Source: Tsukamurella paurometabola DSM 20162
GTDB taxonomy: Bacteria > Actinomycetota > Actinomycetes > Mycobacteriales > Mycobacteriaceae
Direction of reading: 5' to 3'
Assembly (NCBI RefSeq): GCF_000092225.1
Contig: NC_014158.1
Span: forward strand, 2,542,001 to 2,606,000
DNA: 64,000 nucleotides
The translations under genes were made by a program, and so were the position numbers. Below are positions 16,624-26,008 of this stretch, piece after piece. Position 1 is the stretch's first letter, and the number at the start of each line of letters is the position of its first letter. The notes beneath the pieces are model-generated. The model was given only the letters and a program-made list of their open reading frames with translations. It searched no databases and was not told the origin of the DNA.

Positions 16624-17121
16624 ATGCGCACACCACAGCTCGCCTTCAGCGTGATCGCGGCATCCGTGGGGGCTCTCGCCGGTGCCGGCATCGGCGCAGG
16701 GCCCGCCGCCGCCGCTCCCGTGGCCTGCCCGGAGCTGCCGCAGAACGTGATCGACGACGCCGTACGCACCGTGGCACCACCGTTCCCCGGCGTCGCGTGG
16801 CAGGTCGGGGCGATGGGCGGATCCGTCGATTGCACACTGAACTGGGTTCGCCTCGACACCCCGCAGGGCACCGCCAGCTCACCTGTGCAGATCCTGTCGT
16901 TCGACCACCGGAAGTTCGCTGGCACACCCACGAAGAGGGCCAACGCGTACACGTCGGTCGTGGGCAGCGCGGGCCCCGGACAGATCACCGTGCGATTCGC
17001 GTGGCTCGAGCCGAGCGATCCGAACGCGGCACCGTCGGGCCGGGCGGACGTGCGGTTCCAGACGATGCCGCAGTCACCGCCCCGCCCGCTCGACCCGATT
17101 CCCGCGCCGGTCGCCGACTGA
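16624..17121 (+). CDS. LppP/LprE-family exported protein
   Basis: A 165-residue exported protein of the mycobacterial LppP/LprE type, recognised by the run LNWVRLDTPQGTASSPVQIL, FDHRKFAGTPT and ITVRFAWLEPSDPNAAPSG. The N-terminus (RTPQLAFSVIAASVGALAG and following) is a signal peptide. The first Cys (C35, context APVAC) is a poor lipobox because Pro sits at -3, so it may be cut by signal peptidase I after AAAA instead of being lipidated. The ATG at 16624 gives a clean signal peptide; upstream in-frame starts add an unlikely extension. The function is unknown. Confidence 0.75.
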   Translation: MRTPQLAFSVIAASVGALAGAGIGAGPAAAAPVACPELPQNVIDDAVRTVAPPFPGVAWQVGAMGGSVDCTLNWVRLDTPQGTASSPVQILSFDHRKFAGTPTKRANAYTSVVGSAGPGQITVRFAWLEPSDPNAAPSGRADVRFQTMPQSPPRPLDPIPAPVAD

Positions 17122-17631
17122 TCAGGCCTGAGTGGCGGCCCACGCCTCGACCCGGGCGGCGCTCTCCTCATCGCTGAGATCCTCGACGCGCGTCATGACC
17201 GACCAGCGCACGCCGAACGGATCACGGATGCTGGCGTAGCGGTCTCCGGAGACGAAGTTCGCGAGGGGTTCGCGGATCGTGGCACCACCGGTCTCTGCGC
17301 GCGCCACCACGTCGTCGACATCGCGGCAGTACAGCCCCAGGGAGTAGCAGTCCGCGTCGCCGTCCGGGGCCGCCACGAGCCCGTACTGCGGGTTGGGCTC
17401 GCCGAGTTGCATTCGCCCCGTTCCGAAATCGAGGTCGGCGTGCACGACGACACCGTCGAACTCGGTGACGGCGATGACGCGCGCGCCGAAGACGTCTCGG
17501 TAGAAGTCGATGGCGGCCTTGGCGTTCGGGATCGCGAGAAAGGGGGTCAGTGACGTCGCGCCGTGCGGGACGCCATGGGTGGTGTGGACGCCGTGCGCGG
17601 CGGTGGCGTTCTGGATCGTGTTCTCAGTCAT
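17122..17631 (-). CDS. VOC-superfamily protein (PhnB/glyoxalase-like)
   Basis: A 169-residue vicinal-oxygen-chelate protein. The core begins TSLTPFLAIPNAKAAIDFYRDVFGA and ends DRYASIRDPFGVRWSVMTRVED, the usual two beta-alpha-beta-beta-beta modules. The metal ligands of true glyoxalase I are not clearly conserved, so the activity is open. The ATG at 17631 was chosen to match the family length. It is divergent from an AraC-type regulator at 17698, which may control it. Confidence 0.85.
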   Translation of the reverse strand: MTENTIQNATAAHGVHTTHGVPHGATSLTPFLAIPNAKAAIDFYRDVFGARVIAVTEFDGVVVHADLDFGTGRMQLGEPNPQYGLVAAPDGDADCYSLGLYCRDVDDVVARAETGGATIREPLANFVSGDRYASIRDPFGVRWSVMTRVEDLSDEESAARVEAWAATQA

Positions 17632-17697
17632 GGGAACGACGGTACGAACCGGCCGCATCCGCGGGATTGAACATTCGCGACAGCCTACGATCGCGGT

Positions 17698-18474
17698 GTG
17701 GATGATCCGAGCCGGAACCGTCGCGGCGTGTTGTACCCGGCGGCGTTACCGACGTTCGAGCGCCGCGTCCCCTCGGCGGACGTATCCGAGCTCGTGCGGT
17801 GGTTCTGGATCTCGCAGTGGGACATCGCTCCCGGCCGCGTCTCCCGGCAGGAGCTGTTGCCCTTCCCGGCGCTCAACCTGGTGGTCGAGCAGGCGGTGAC
17901 GGGCCTTTCGGGGGCGGCGACGGCGATCGGTCACCGTGATCTGACAGGGCGCGGGTTCGCAGTGGGTGCACTGCTCAAACCCGCCGCGACGCCCGCTCTC
18001 ACCGCTGATCCGCAGGCGATCCTCGATACCTACTCCCCCATGGATCTGCCTGACCTGAGCGAACCGGTCGCGTCCGCGATGGCACGCGGGGATGTCGGAG
18101 CCGCGTGCGCGGCCTACGAGTCGTGGCTGCGTGCGGGCCCTCGCCCCTCGGCGGAGGGGCTGCTCGCCAATCGGCTCGCGGCACTCATCGAGGACGACGA
18201 GACACTGCGCACCGTCGACGATGTGGCCGCGGCGACCGGCACGTCGGCGCGAACGGTACAGCGGTTGACCCGCAAGTACATCGGCCTGACACCGCTGGCG
18301 TTGATCCACCGGAGACGATTACAGCATGCGGCGGAGCTGCTGCGCACCGAGCCCGATCTTCCGATGGCGCGGATCGCCGCCGACCTGGGGTACGCGGATC
18401 AAGCGCACCTGATCCGCGACTTCCGCAAGGTGCTCGGGTTCACGCCGGGAGGATACCGCCGCGACCTGCGGTGA
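17698..18474 (+). CDS. AraC-family transcriptional regulator
   Basis: A 258-residue regulator with an N-terminal DUF6597-like ligand domain (about 1-150, including VSELVRWFWISQWDI) and a C-terminal AraC HTH pair (about 165-258: VDDVAAATGTSARTVQRLTR and MARIAADLGYADQAHLIRDF). The start is a GTG 66 nt from the divergent VOC gene, the likely target. Its stop abuts the end of the convergent small gene at 18475. Confidence 0.88.
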   Translation: MDDPSRNRRGVLYPAALPTFERRVPSADVSELVRWFWISQWDIAPGRVSRQELLPFPALNLVVEQAVTGLSGAATAIGHRDLTGRGFAVGALLKPAATPALTADPQAILDTYSPMDLPDLSEPVASAMARGDVGAACAAYESWLRAGPRPSAEGLLANRLAALIEDDETLRTVDDVAAATGTSARTVQRLTRKYIGLTPLALIHRRRLQHAAELLRTEPDLPMARIAADLGYADQAHLIRDFRKVLGFTPGGYRRDLR

Positions 18475-18738
18475 TCACCGGGGCTTGTTGACCTCGTCGG
18501 CCACCTTGTCGGTGGCCTCGCGCACACCGTCGAGATTCTGCCGCGTCATCTTCACGCCTTCCGAAGCGGCCGTCGTGGCGATATCGGTGGCGCTCGTAGC
18601 GATCTTGCCGATGCCGCCCTTGACGTCGCCGCGCAGCGCCTGCGCGGCGCCCTCGACGATCTCGCCGGACCGGGCGACCGAGTTGGTTGCAACGTTCACC
18701 GCGGCATCGATGTTGTCCTTGATCCGCTTCCCGATCAT
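18475..18738 (-). CDS. Small amphipathic helical protein
   Basis: An 87-residue protein with no Cys or transmembrane segment. It is almost wholly predicted amphipathic helix with many Ala, Asp, Lys and Thr (for example AAVNVATNSVARSGEIVEGA and IATSATDIATTAASEGVKM). Such composition is seen in stress-type CsbD- or LEA-like and phasin-like proteins, but I cannot assign a family. It lies downstream of the tetR gene on the same strand, 44 nt away, and may be co-transcribed. Confidence 0.6.
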   Translation of the reverse strand: MIGKRIKDNIDAAVNVATNSVARSGEIVEGAAQALRGDVKGGIGKIATSATDIATTAASEGVKMTRQNLDGVREATDKVADEVNKPR

Positions 18739-18781
18739 GGGGCCTCCTCAGCAGGTGCGTTCAGGATAGTCCCGAGCGAGC

Positions 18782-19390
18782 TCACTCGGGGCGAGTGCGC
18801 CCGCCGGAGTCGGTGACGGCGGGCGCGATCCAGCGGGTGAGATAGTTCCGCAGGTCGGACGGGCTGCGCGACGGAATGCTCGGAGAGATGAAGAAGGACT
18901 GCATGATCCGTAGTTGGAACTCGACGAGTTCGCGCAGTGCCGGCTCGTCGTAGCCGTGGGCCGGCCAGTCGACGTCGAAGCGCCGGATCATGGTCATACC
19001 GAACGCCATGGCCTGATCGGAGGCGATGGCCTCCGTGTGCGAGTGTGCACCGGAGAGCATCAGCCGTAGGTGCGGGGTGCGAGGTACCTGGTCGAGCGTG
19101 AAGACGATGCCCTCGACCACGGCGTCGGCGGGGTCGGTGATGCCGTCCAGGTGCGCTGCGAGGCGGTCGAGGAACCCGCCGACGGCCTGCACCGCCGCTG
19201 CCTGGAGCAACGCATCGACCGTCGGGAAGTACCGGTACACCGTCTGCCGGATCACACCGAGCGCTTCGGCGACCTCGGCTATCGAGGTGGTGCCACGCGT
19301 GCCGATCAGCTCCGCCGCAGCGGCGACGATGCGCGCCGCGGCCTCGCCGTCGTCGGCGGGCGGCGTCCCGTTCCAACCCCTGCGTGCCAT
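18782..19390 (-). CDS. TetR-family regulator
   Basis: A 202-residue TetR protein. The HTH lies at about residues 17-62 (AARIVAAAAELIGTRGTTSI, then ALGVIRQTVYRYFPTVDAL) and the rest is a helical ligand domain (including HLRLMLSGAHSHTEAIASDQ). It is divergent from the metal-dependent hydrolase gene at 19456, and a 7-14-7 inverted repeat sits in the gap. It probably represses that hydrolase/membrane protein operon (inference). Confidence 0.87.
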   Translation of the reverse strand: MARRGWNGTPPADDGEAAARIVAAAAELIGTRGTTSIAEVAEALGVIRQTVYRYFPTVDALLQAAAVQAVGGFLDRLAAHLDGITDPADAVVEGIVFTLDQVPRTPHLRLMLSGAHSHTEAIASDQAMAFGMTMIRRFDVDWPAHGYDEPALRELVEFQLRIMQSFFISPSIPSRSPSDLRNYLTRWIAPAVTDSGGRTRPE

Positions 19391-19420
19391 CGCACCAGGT
19401 TACCGGTTCATCCAATCACA

Positions 19421-19448
19421 CCATACAGAACACGTTATATATGTATGG
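19421..19448. promoter_or_regulatory. Inverted repeat, probable TetR operator
   Basis: Perfect 7-bp arms CCATACA (19421-19427) and TGTATGG (19442-19448) flank an AT-rich 14-bp centre that includes TTATAT, a plausible -10 for the hydrolase gene starting at 19456. Length and placement fit a TetR-dimer site. Confidence 0.55.
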
Positions 19449-19455
19449 TCTCACC

Positions 19456-20376
19456 ATGACCGACCTGCATCCGCGCACGATGGACTTCCACTTCGATGAG
19501 GCGCCCGTCCCGTTCCTCTGGAACCCGGACAACCCCGGCTTCTCGTCGATGATGAACGCGGTCTCCTTCCTGGCCGTCGGCTTCGAGAAGATGATCGTCA
19601 AGTTGATCCTGCAGTTGCGCAAGGAGTTCGCGGACCCGGAGGTCGCCGCGGAGGCCACCGCGTTCATGCAGCAGGAGGGGCATCACTCCGCCGCACACCG
19701 TCGACACGTGCAGGCGTTGATCGCGCGGTACCCGGGCCTGGAAAACACATTGGATGCGGTGATCGGCGAGTTCGACCTACTCACCGAGGCCACCTCGCAG
19801 CAGTACCGGCTGGCGTACACCGCCGATCTGGAGGCCACGTTCACCCCGGTGTTCAAGCTCATGCTCGACAACGAGGAGCATCTCTTCCGGCCCGGCGACG
19901 ATCGGGTGGCCTCGATGTTCCTGTGGCACTTCGTGGAAGAGGTCGAACACCGCAGCTCGGCGCTCATCATCTACAACGCGATGGTGGGCAGCGAGCTGTA
20001 CCGGATGCGCATGGCTCCGTCGATCTTCGCGCATGTGCTCAAGGTGATCCGGATCGCCTGCGCCGGCTTCAATCAGCATGTGCCACTGCGTGACCGACAG
20101 GTGGATGCGCTCTCGATGTTCGCCCGGTACCGGCTCAAGCAGAAGCTGCTGGTGGGGCTCGCGCCGCACCTGACCAAGGGCTCCATGCCGCGCGCCTTCG
20201 ATGTGCTGCCGCGGGGCGAGCAGATGGTCGCCCTCAAGGGCATCGTGCGCAGCCAGACGCCGGGGCACGACCCCGCGCACGAGAACCTGCCCGCACTGGC
20301 CGGCGAGTGGCTCGCGCGCTACGACGCGGGGTACGACTGCACACGCTGGTACTCCGCGGCGGCCGCGGAGGTCTGA
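19456..20376 (+). CDS. Putative metal-dependent hydrolase (COG3687 type)
   Basis: A 306-residue protein of the predicted metal-dependent hydrolase family COG3687. His/Glu-rich helices could supply a di-metal site: MQQEGHHSAAHRRHVQ and LWHFVEEVEHRSSALIIYN, an arrangement like ferritin-fold di-iron proteins. The substrate is unknown. The ATG at 19456 opens on the family N-terminus (TDLHPRTMDFHFDEAPVPF). It is the first gene of a two-gene unit with the membrane protein at 20380 and is probably controlled by the divergent TetR. Confidence 0.75.
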   Translation: MTDLHPRTMDFHFDEAPVPFLWNPDNPGFSSMMNAVSFLAVGFEKMIVKLILQLRKEFADPEVAAEATAFMQQEGHHSAAHRRHVQALIARYPGLENTLDAVIGEFDLLTEATSQQYRLAYTADLEATFTPVFKLMLDNEEHLFRPGDDRVASMFLWHFVEEVEHRSSALIIYNAMVGSELYRMRMAPSIFAHVLKVIRIACAGFNQHVPLRDRQVDALSMFARYRLKQKLLVGLAPHLTKGSMPRAFDVLPRGEQMVALKGIVRSQTPGHDPAHENLPALAGEWLARYDAGYDCTRWYSAAAAEV

Positions 20377-20379
20377 GCG

Positions 20380-21531
20380 GTGGACATGTGCACGCCGACC
20401 TTCGATGGGCTGGCCCGGCGGATGGGTTTCACCTGCAACGATACGGGCGGTCTCGTGTCCTTCCGCAGCCCGTTCGCGCTGGAGAACTGGACGCTCCCGG
20501 TCCTGGAGCTGACGATCATCGTCGGCTCGGTCCTCGCGCTGGTGTACGCCTGGCGACGCTGGCGCGCCCACGGCGACGCGACCAATCTGGCGGTGTGGTT
20601 CGGCGCCACCGCCTACCTGTTCGTGATCGAGCCTCCCCTGTACTTCCCCGGCGCGTTCGGCATCGACGGCTACGTGGACACGATGTTCGCGCACAATCTG
20701 TTCACGGTCGAGTTCCTCTGGGGGCGGCTGCCGCTGTACATCGTCGCGATCTATCCGCTCATGGCCACGATGGCTTTCGAGACAGTGCGCCGGCTCGGGG
20801 TCTTCCGCCGGTACGGAGTCCTCGTGGGCGCCTGCGCCGTCGGCCTGGTCCATCACGCCTTCTACGAAATCTTCGATCACCTCGGACCGCAGCTGCGCTG
20901 GTGGGAGTGGTCGCTCGACAATCCGATCAATCAGCCCATGTTCGCGTCCGTGCCGGTGGGATCGGTGGTCGTCTTCGCGGCGCTCTGGCCGATGTCCCTG
21001 GCACTCTGCGTGCAGTTCCTGGTAGGCCGCCAGGTCGACGACGGTGCGCGGTTCACGGGTCCGCAGCTCGTTCGACGGATCGTGGTGGTCGGGTTGGCCG
21101 CATCGGTCGGGACGTTCGTGCTGCCGCTCCCGGCGACCGTGATCGGACTGGCTGGCGACGCGGTACGCGGCGGTGTGTATCTGCTGGAGTTGGCTCTGAT
21201 GTCGGCGGTCGGAGCGGTCGCGATGTGGCGGAGCTGGTCGGCGGTGCGAGCGGGCGACGCATCGGCGCTGGGCCCGCGCAACTCGCTGGTGCAGGGATAC
21301 GGGACGCTGTATCTGGCGGTGTTCGCCGCGCTCTGGCTCGCGGCATTGCCGGCGTATCTCGGCGCCTCCGGAGGGTGGACAGCGGACGGTGATCCGATCG
21401 GGAGCCTGCCGTATGCGTTGCTGTGCTTCGTGATCGGGTTCGCGAGTCTCGCTGCCACGTGGACCGTCCGGTTCAAGGACCGATCGGTTCGTGACGAGCC
21501 CACAACGGCTCGCGGCGAACTTCTCACCTGA
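20380..21531 (+). CDS. Multi-pass membrane protein
   Basis: A 383-residue membrane protein with about 8 hydrophobic segments, rich in Trp and Phe (for example [20 protein letters not shown] and [20 protein letters not shown]). No named family is recognised. It starts at a GTG only 3 nt after the hydrolase stop (an ATG 6 nt later is also possible), so the two are translationally coupled and probably work on the same lipid-like substrate or signal (inference). Confidence 0.7.
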   Translation: MDMCTPTFDGLARRMGFTCNDTGGLVSFRSPFALENWTLPVLELTIIVGSVLALVYAWRRWRAHGDATNLAVWFGATAYLFVIEPPLYFPGAFGIDGYVDTMFAHNLFTVEFLWGRLPLYIVAIYPLMATMAFETVRRLGVFRRYGVLVGACAVGLVHHAFYEIFDHLGPQLRWWEWSLDNPINQPMFASVPVGSVVVFAALWPMSLALCVQFLVGRQVDDGARFTGPQLVRRIVVVGLAASVGTFVLPLPATVIGLAGDAVRGGVYLLELALMSAVGAVAMWRSWSAVRAGDASALGPRNSLVQGYGTLYLAVFAALWLAALPAYLGASGGWTADGDPIGSLPYALLCFVIGFASLAATWTVRFKDRSVRDEPTTARGELLT

Positions 21532-21572
21532 CGACAGCGAACGGGTTGGCCGCCGTCGGTTCTGATGGAGGC

Positions 21573-22877
21573 ATGGCTGACATTCGGAGTTTCACCACCC
21601 TCGGCGGACAGTTCCCCAGCGTGGTCGTGACCGCGATCGAGCTGACCACATCGCTCGGCACTGATACCGAGTCGACGTGGTCGGCGTTGCTGGACGGGCA
21701 GAGCGGTATCCGCGAACTCAAGGGCGATTTCATCGGTGTCGACATCGCGGATCTGCCGGTGCGGATCGGTGGGCAGTTGCTCGAGGATCCGACCTCCGAG
21801 GTGCCCGAACGTCCGGACCGCAAGTACGCCGGCGACGTGAGCAAACAGCACGTCTCCAAGCGCCGCATGTCCTACGTCGAGCAGGCCTCGCACGTGATGA
21901 CCAAGCGCCTGTGGGACAAGGCCGGCCGACCCGACGTCGACCCGGCCCGCCTCGCAGCGGTCGTCGGCACCGGCCTCGGCGGCGGCGAATCGATGGTCGA
22001 AGCCGTCGACGCACTGCGCGATCACGGCGTCCGCAAGGTCTCCCCCTTCGCGGTCCAGATGTCCATGCCCAACGGCGCCTGCGCCGTCTCGGCACTGGAA
22101 ATCGGCGCCCGCGCCGGAGCCATCGCACCGGTCTCCGCCTGCTCCACCGGCAACGAGGCCATCGCCCACGCCTGGCGCCAGATCGTGCTCGGCGACGCCG
22201 ACATCGCCGTCTGCGGCGGCATCGAAGGACGCATCGACAGCCCAGTCATCGCACCGTTCTCGATGATGCGCGCCCTCTCCACCCGCAACGACGATCCGGC
22301 CGCGGCATCACGCCCGTTCGACAAGGACCGCGACGGCTTCGTCTTCGGCGAAGCCCAGGCCCTGATGATCATCGAAACCGAGGAACACGCCCTGGCACGC
22401 GGCGCCACACCGATCGCCCGCCTCCTCGGCGCCGGCATCACCTCCGACGCCTTCCACATGGTCCAAACCGATGTGGAAGGCCGCGGGGCGGCCCGGGCGA
22501 TGAAGCGGGCCATCGAAGTGGCGGGGCTGACGCCCCGCGATATCGATCTGATCAACGCGCACGCGACCGCGACACCCATCGGCGATGTCGCTGAGGCCAA
22601 AGCGATCTCAGCCGTGGGCACCGATGCCGCGGTATACGCACCGAAGAGCGCGCTCGGGCACTCGATCGGCGCGGTCGGCGCACTGGAGGCAGCACTGACG
22701 GTGCTCTCCATCCGCGATGGCGTCATCCCGCCCACCCTGAACCTGGAGAACCAGGATCCGGAGATCGAGCTCGACGTGGTGCACGGTTCTGCGCGCCGCG
22801 GCGAGGTCACCTACGCCCTGAACAACTCCTTCGGGTTCGGCGGCCACGATGTGGCTCTCGCCTTCGGTAAGTACTGA
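21573..22877 (+). CDS. Beta-ketoacyl-ACP synthase (KasA/KasB/FabF-like)
   Basis: A 434-residue condensing enzyme that extends acyl-ACP with malonyl-ACP. The Cys-His-His triad is visible as C190 (SACSTGNEA), H330 ([11 protein letters not shown]) and H363 ([13 protein letters not shown], with the active-site Lys at 358). The N-terminus ([20 protein letters not shown]) is mycobacterial KasA/B-like. The ATG at 21573 has GGAGG just upstream; a longer reading from 21546 is less likely. It stands alone here, not next to fabD/acpM, so it may be a dedicated or second KAS rather than the core FAS-II enzyme. Confidence 0.9.
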   Translation: MADIRSFTTLGGQFPSVVVTAIELTTSLGTDTESTWSALLDGQSGIRELKGDFIGVDIADLPVRIGGQLLEDPTSEVPERPDRKYAGDVSKQHVSKRRMSYVEQASHVMTKRLWDKAGRPDVDPARLAAVVGTGLGGGESMVEAVDALRDHGVRKVSPFAVQMSMPNGACAVSALEIGARAGAIAPVSACSTGNEAIAHAWRQIVLGDADIAVCGGIEGRIDSPVIAPFSMMRALSTRNDDPAAASRPFDKDRDGFVFGEAQALMIIETEEHALARGATPIARLLGAGITSDAFHMVQTDVEGRGAARAMKRAIEVAGLTPRDIDLINAHATATPIGDVAEAKAISAVGTDAAVYAPKSALGHSIGAVGALEAALTVLSIRDGVIPPTLNLENQDPEIELDVVHGSARRGEVTYALNNSFGFGGHDVALAFGKY

Positions 22878-23210
22878 TCAGTTCGTACTCGACGGCATGG
22901 GTGCGTCTTGCACGATGAAGGGCTTCTGGCCGTTGCTGTAGATCGTGAGACCGCCGTCGAGCTTCGAGCACTCGATGACTGTTCCGTCGCTCTGCACGAT
23001 GCAGTATTTGTCGGTGTACCGACCATCATGGTTACGCACGGGCTGCAGCGTCGGTTCACCTCCGCGACTCTGCGACGCCGTGACGCCGACCGCGCCGAGG
23101 GTTCCAATCAGTGCCGCGAGCACGATCGATCCCCCGATCCAACGGGCTGCGGCAATGACCGGGTGCGCGCTCGATTTCCCCGTATCTGAAATTCTCGACA
23201 TCGTAGCCAT
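22878..23210 (-). CDS. Small membrane-anchored exported protein
   Basis: A 110-residue protein with one N-terminal transmembrane or signal segment (AARWIGGSIVLAALIGTLGA), then an extracytoplasmic part with two Cys (YCIVQSDG and ECSKLDG) that could form a disulphide. No family is recognised. It is tail-to-tail with the KAS gene and divergent from the DUF222 gene. Confidence 0.6.
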   Translation of the reverse strand: MATMSRISDTGKSSAHPVIAAARWIGGSIVLAALIGTLGAVGVTASQSRGGEPTLQPVRNHDGRYTDKYCIVQSDGTVIECSKLDGGLTIYSNGQKPFIVQDAPMPSSTN

Positions 23211-23251
23211 GATTCACAATAACGCCGCGTCGAGATCATGTTCGAAACTGA

Positions 23252-23279
23252 TTGCAGTCTCGAAACTTTCGAGTAGAAT
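23252..23279 (+). promoter_or_regulatory. Promoter of the DUF222-HNH gene with internal palindrome
   Basis: TTGCAG (23252-23257), 16 bp and TAGAAT (23274-23279) form a good promoter. The spacer is almost filled by a perfect 7+1+7 palindrome (CTCGAAA c TTTCGAG, 23259-23273), a likely regulator site. Confidence 0.55.
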
Positions 23280-23301
23280 GGGAAGCGGGAGGGAGGCGGC
23301 G

Positions 23302-24542
23302 ATGACCGAGGCGGTGTGCACGTCAGCGCAGTATCTGGATGCGCTCGCCGCCTTCGAACACGCCACTGAAATCCTGGCCTCCGCGGACCCGGTGCTGTTG
23401 TCCTCGCCGGAGGTGTTAGCTTCGCTGTCACGGCTGGAAGTTGCGGTGCGGAGAGTGCCGGTGGCGCAGCACGCGCTGGTGCAGGTCGCGCACGAGCAGG
23501 GCCTGCCCGGCACCCTCGGCTACACCGGCCTCAAGGAAATGTTGATCGATCGGTTGCGGCTCGCCGGCACCGAAGCCCGCGACCGGGTTGCCGGTGCGCG
23601 AGGCCGAGCGATCGAGCACCTGCCCTGTGGTGTTGCGCAGCCGCGGTTCGCGTTGACGATGGCGGCGCAACGGCAGGGGGCGATCAGTGAACGGCACGCC
23701 CTGACGATCGAGCAGGTGTTCCGCACCTGCCCACCCAGCGTGGACAAGCCCGACGTGTTGGAAGACATTCTGGTGACGGCGGCGCGGGAGGCCACCCCCA
23801 AACACGTAGCCAAGGTCGGCCGGCGGGCGATCGAGCTGCTCGACCCCGATGGAGTGGAGCCGAACCCGGAGAAAGCACGCCGCGCCCGCGGACTGGAAAT
23901 CGGGCGCCAGGATAAGAATCTGATCTCGGACTTCGGCGGCACCCTCTCCGCCGAATGCCGGGCACTGATGGAAGCGGTATTCGCGAAATACGCCCGCCCC
24001 GGGATGAACAACCCGGACGACCCCGACAGCCCGGCTGAGGGCGCCACCGCCGAGGAACTCTCGGAGGCGGCGCAGCGTGATCACCGCAGCCTCGCCCAAC
24101 GCCAACACGACGCATTGACGCACGCCCTGCGACTCGCGGTCTCGTCCGGCGAACTCGGCCAACACCGCGGACTGCCATGCGTTCCGATCATCACCATGAG
24201 CATCGACCAACTCGAATCCGAAACCGGGATCGCGACCACCACCACCGGCGGACGACTCTCCATCACCGACGCCATCCGCATGGCCGGCACCAACCCGAAA
24301 TACTTCCTCCTCCTCGACCTCCACCAACGACCCCTGTACCTCGGTCGAGAGAAGCGTCTCGCCACCGCCGATCAGCGAATCGCGCTCTACGGCAGCGAAC
24401 ACGGCTGCACCGCACCCGGCTGCGATGCCCCCGCCACCCGCACCCAGGTCCATCACGTCACCGAATGGCAGAACGGAGGCCGCACCGACATCACCAGCCT
24501 CACCCTCGCCTGCGATGCCCACCACGCCAAAGTCAATCCCAC
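23302..24542 (+). pseudogene. DUF222-HNH (13E12 family) gene, 5' part
   Basis: This is the 5' part of a 13E12-type gene: an N-terminal DUF222 helical domain (from TEAVCTSAQYLDALAAFEHA) and the HNH nuclease motif near the break (CTAPGCDAPATRTQVHHV, then LACDAHHAKVN). The ATG at 23302 is preceded by GGGAGG. The frame is interrupted at 24542 by the IS3-family element; reading now continues through foreign sequence to a stop at 24615. The HNH residues are all upstream of the break, so a truncated product could still carry the nuclease fold. The 3' part is at 27283-27643. These genes are multi-copy in many actinobacteria and their role is unclear. Confidence 0.9.
24540..24542 (+). repeat. Target-site duplication (CAC) of the IS3 element, left copy
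   Basis: CAC here and at 27283-27285 flank the IS3-family element. Collapsing them to one copy rejoins the DUF222 frame exactly. Confidence 0.7.
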
Positions 24543-24562
24543 GGGCCTTACCCCCTGTTCTT

Positions 24563-25953
24563 GGGAGTGTCAGATTTTCGGTGTAAGTGGCGTTGTTAGC
24601 CCTGGTCTCGGTTGAGGCCGGGGATGCGGTCGGCGAAGGTGATCGCGAACGCGTTCAGGGCGGGTTTCCAGCGGGCCGCCCACCGGTTCTGGCCCCGACC
24701 GGACGGATCGAGCGCCCTGGTCACAAGGTACAGCGTTTTCAACGCTGCCTGCTCGGTCGGGAAATGCCCGCGGGCTTTGACTGCCCGCCGGTACCTGGCA
24801 TTGAGACTCTCGATGGCGTTGGTGGAGTAGAGCACCCGCCGGACTTCGATGTTGTAGTCCAGGAACGGAATGAACTCGTCCCAGGCATTGCGCCAGAGCC
24901 GGATCATCGTCGGATACTTCTGCCCCCAGGTGTCGTCGAGAGCGTCCAGAGCTGCCTCTGCGGCGGTGGCGTCGATGGCGGTGTAGATCGGCTTGAGATC
25001 GCGTTTGAGAGTGTCCCAGTGCTGGCGAGGCACGTACTTGAAGCTGTTGCGCAGCAGATGAATCACGCAGGTCTGCACGATCGTCTCCGGCCAGACCGCG
25101 GCCACCGACGCCGGCAAGCCCTTCAATCCGTCACAGACGAGGAAGAACACGTCGTTCACGCCGCGGCTTTTGAGGCTGCTCAGCACCGCGTACCAGAACT
25201 TCGCCGACTCCCCGCCGCCTTCGCCGGCCCAGATCCCTAGGACGTCCTTGTGCCCGTCGAGATCAACGCCGATCGCCGCGTAAAACGGCCGGTTAGCGAC
25301 TTGCCCGTCGCGGACCTTGATGTGCAGGGCATCGATGAACACCGCGACATAGATCGGCTCCAGCGGCCGGTTGAACCAGCCGGTCATCTCCTCGACGATC
25401 TTGTCCGTAATCCGGGAGATCGTGTCCTTGCTAATCGAGGCGCCGTAGATCTGATCGAAATGCGCGACGATATCGCCGCTGGTCAGCCCCCTCGCAGCGA
25501 GGGATAAGACGATCTCATCAACCCCATTCAGACGACGTTGATGCTTGGCGACGATCTTCGGATCAAACGAGCCCTCCCGATCGCGTGGCACCTCAATCTC
25601 GATCGGCCCGACGGTCTCGGTGATCACTGTCTTCGTCCTGGCACCGTTGCGGGAGTTCCCGCTTCCTCGACCCTCGATGTGGTGTTTGTCGTAGCCCAGG
25701 TGCTCGGTGATCTCCTCATCGAGGGCGGTCTCGAGCATCGTCTTCGTCAACGCCCGCAGCATCCCCGGCGCGCTCATCGACGCACCCTGCTCCCGGGCCT
25801 GCGCGACGAGCTCCCGCGCGAGCTGCAGCTCCTGCTCAGTTGGTTGCCTGCCATCGTCCATGACATGCAGTGTCTCGGTCATCAGACCCTCTTTCCCACC
25901 AACCAGCTCTGGTCAGCGAGTCGGGCCACTTACACCGAAATTCCGATACTCCC
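24563..25953 (-). mobile_element. IS256-family insertion sequence nested in the IS3 element
   Basis: A 1391-bp element whose 29-bp ends start GGGAGTGTCAGATTTTCGGT (left) and, read inward from the right, GGGAGTATCGGAATTTCGGT; they match at 26 of 29 positions. An 8-bp duplication CTGTTCTT flanks it (24555-24562 and 25954-25961), the size typical of IS256. It has one complete transposase and looks intact, and it is younger than the IS3 element it sits in. Confidence 0.92.
24596..25882 (-). CDS. IS256-family transposase
   Basis: A 428-residue mutator-type DDE transposase. Recognisable blocks are EITEHLGYDKHH, RNGARTKTVITETVGPIEI, the first catalytic Asp in YVAVFIDALHIKVRDG, the second in FFLVCDGLKGLP, the family C/H signature QTCVIHLLRNSFKYV and the catalytic Glu in STNAIESLNARYRRAVKARG. 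The frame is complete, with a normal length for the family. It fills the 1391-bp element and is opposite in strand to the interrupted gene and the IS3 genes. Confidence 0.96.
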   Translation of the reverse strand: MTETLHVMDDGRQPTEQELQLARELVAQAREQGASMSAPGMLRALTKTMLETALDEEITEHLGYDKHHIEGRGSGNSRNGARTKTVITETVGPIEIEVPRDREGSFDPKIVAKHQRRLNGVDEIVLSLAARGLTSGDIVAHFDQIYGASISKDTISRITDKIVEEMTGWFNRPLEPIYVAVFIDALHIKVRDGQVANRPFYAAIGVDLDGHKDVLGIWAGEGGGESAKFWYAVLSSLKSRGVNDVFFLVCDGLKGLPASVAAVWPETIVQTCVIHLLRNSFKYVPRQHWDTLKRDLKPIYTAIDATAAEAALDALDDTWGQKYPTMIRLWRNAWDEFIPFLDYNIEVRRVLYSTNAIESLNARYRRAVKARGHFPTEQAALKTLYLVTRALDPSGRGQNRWAARWKPALNAFAITFADRIPGLNRDQG

Positions 25954-26008
25954 CTGTTCTTGGACACGTGTAATCCAGCACATGGCTGGGGGAAGTGAGA
26001 ATCCAAGG

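Noticed and set aside
21573-22877. A shift toward C-ending codons in the middle of the ketoacyl synthase gene, hinting at recombination
   Set aside because: The change is visible by eye only, is gradual, and does not disturb the protein. Without codon statistics it is not a claim.
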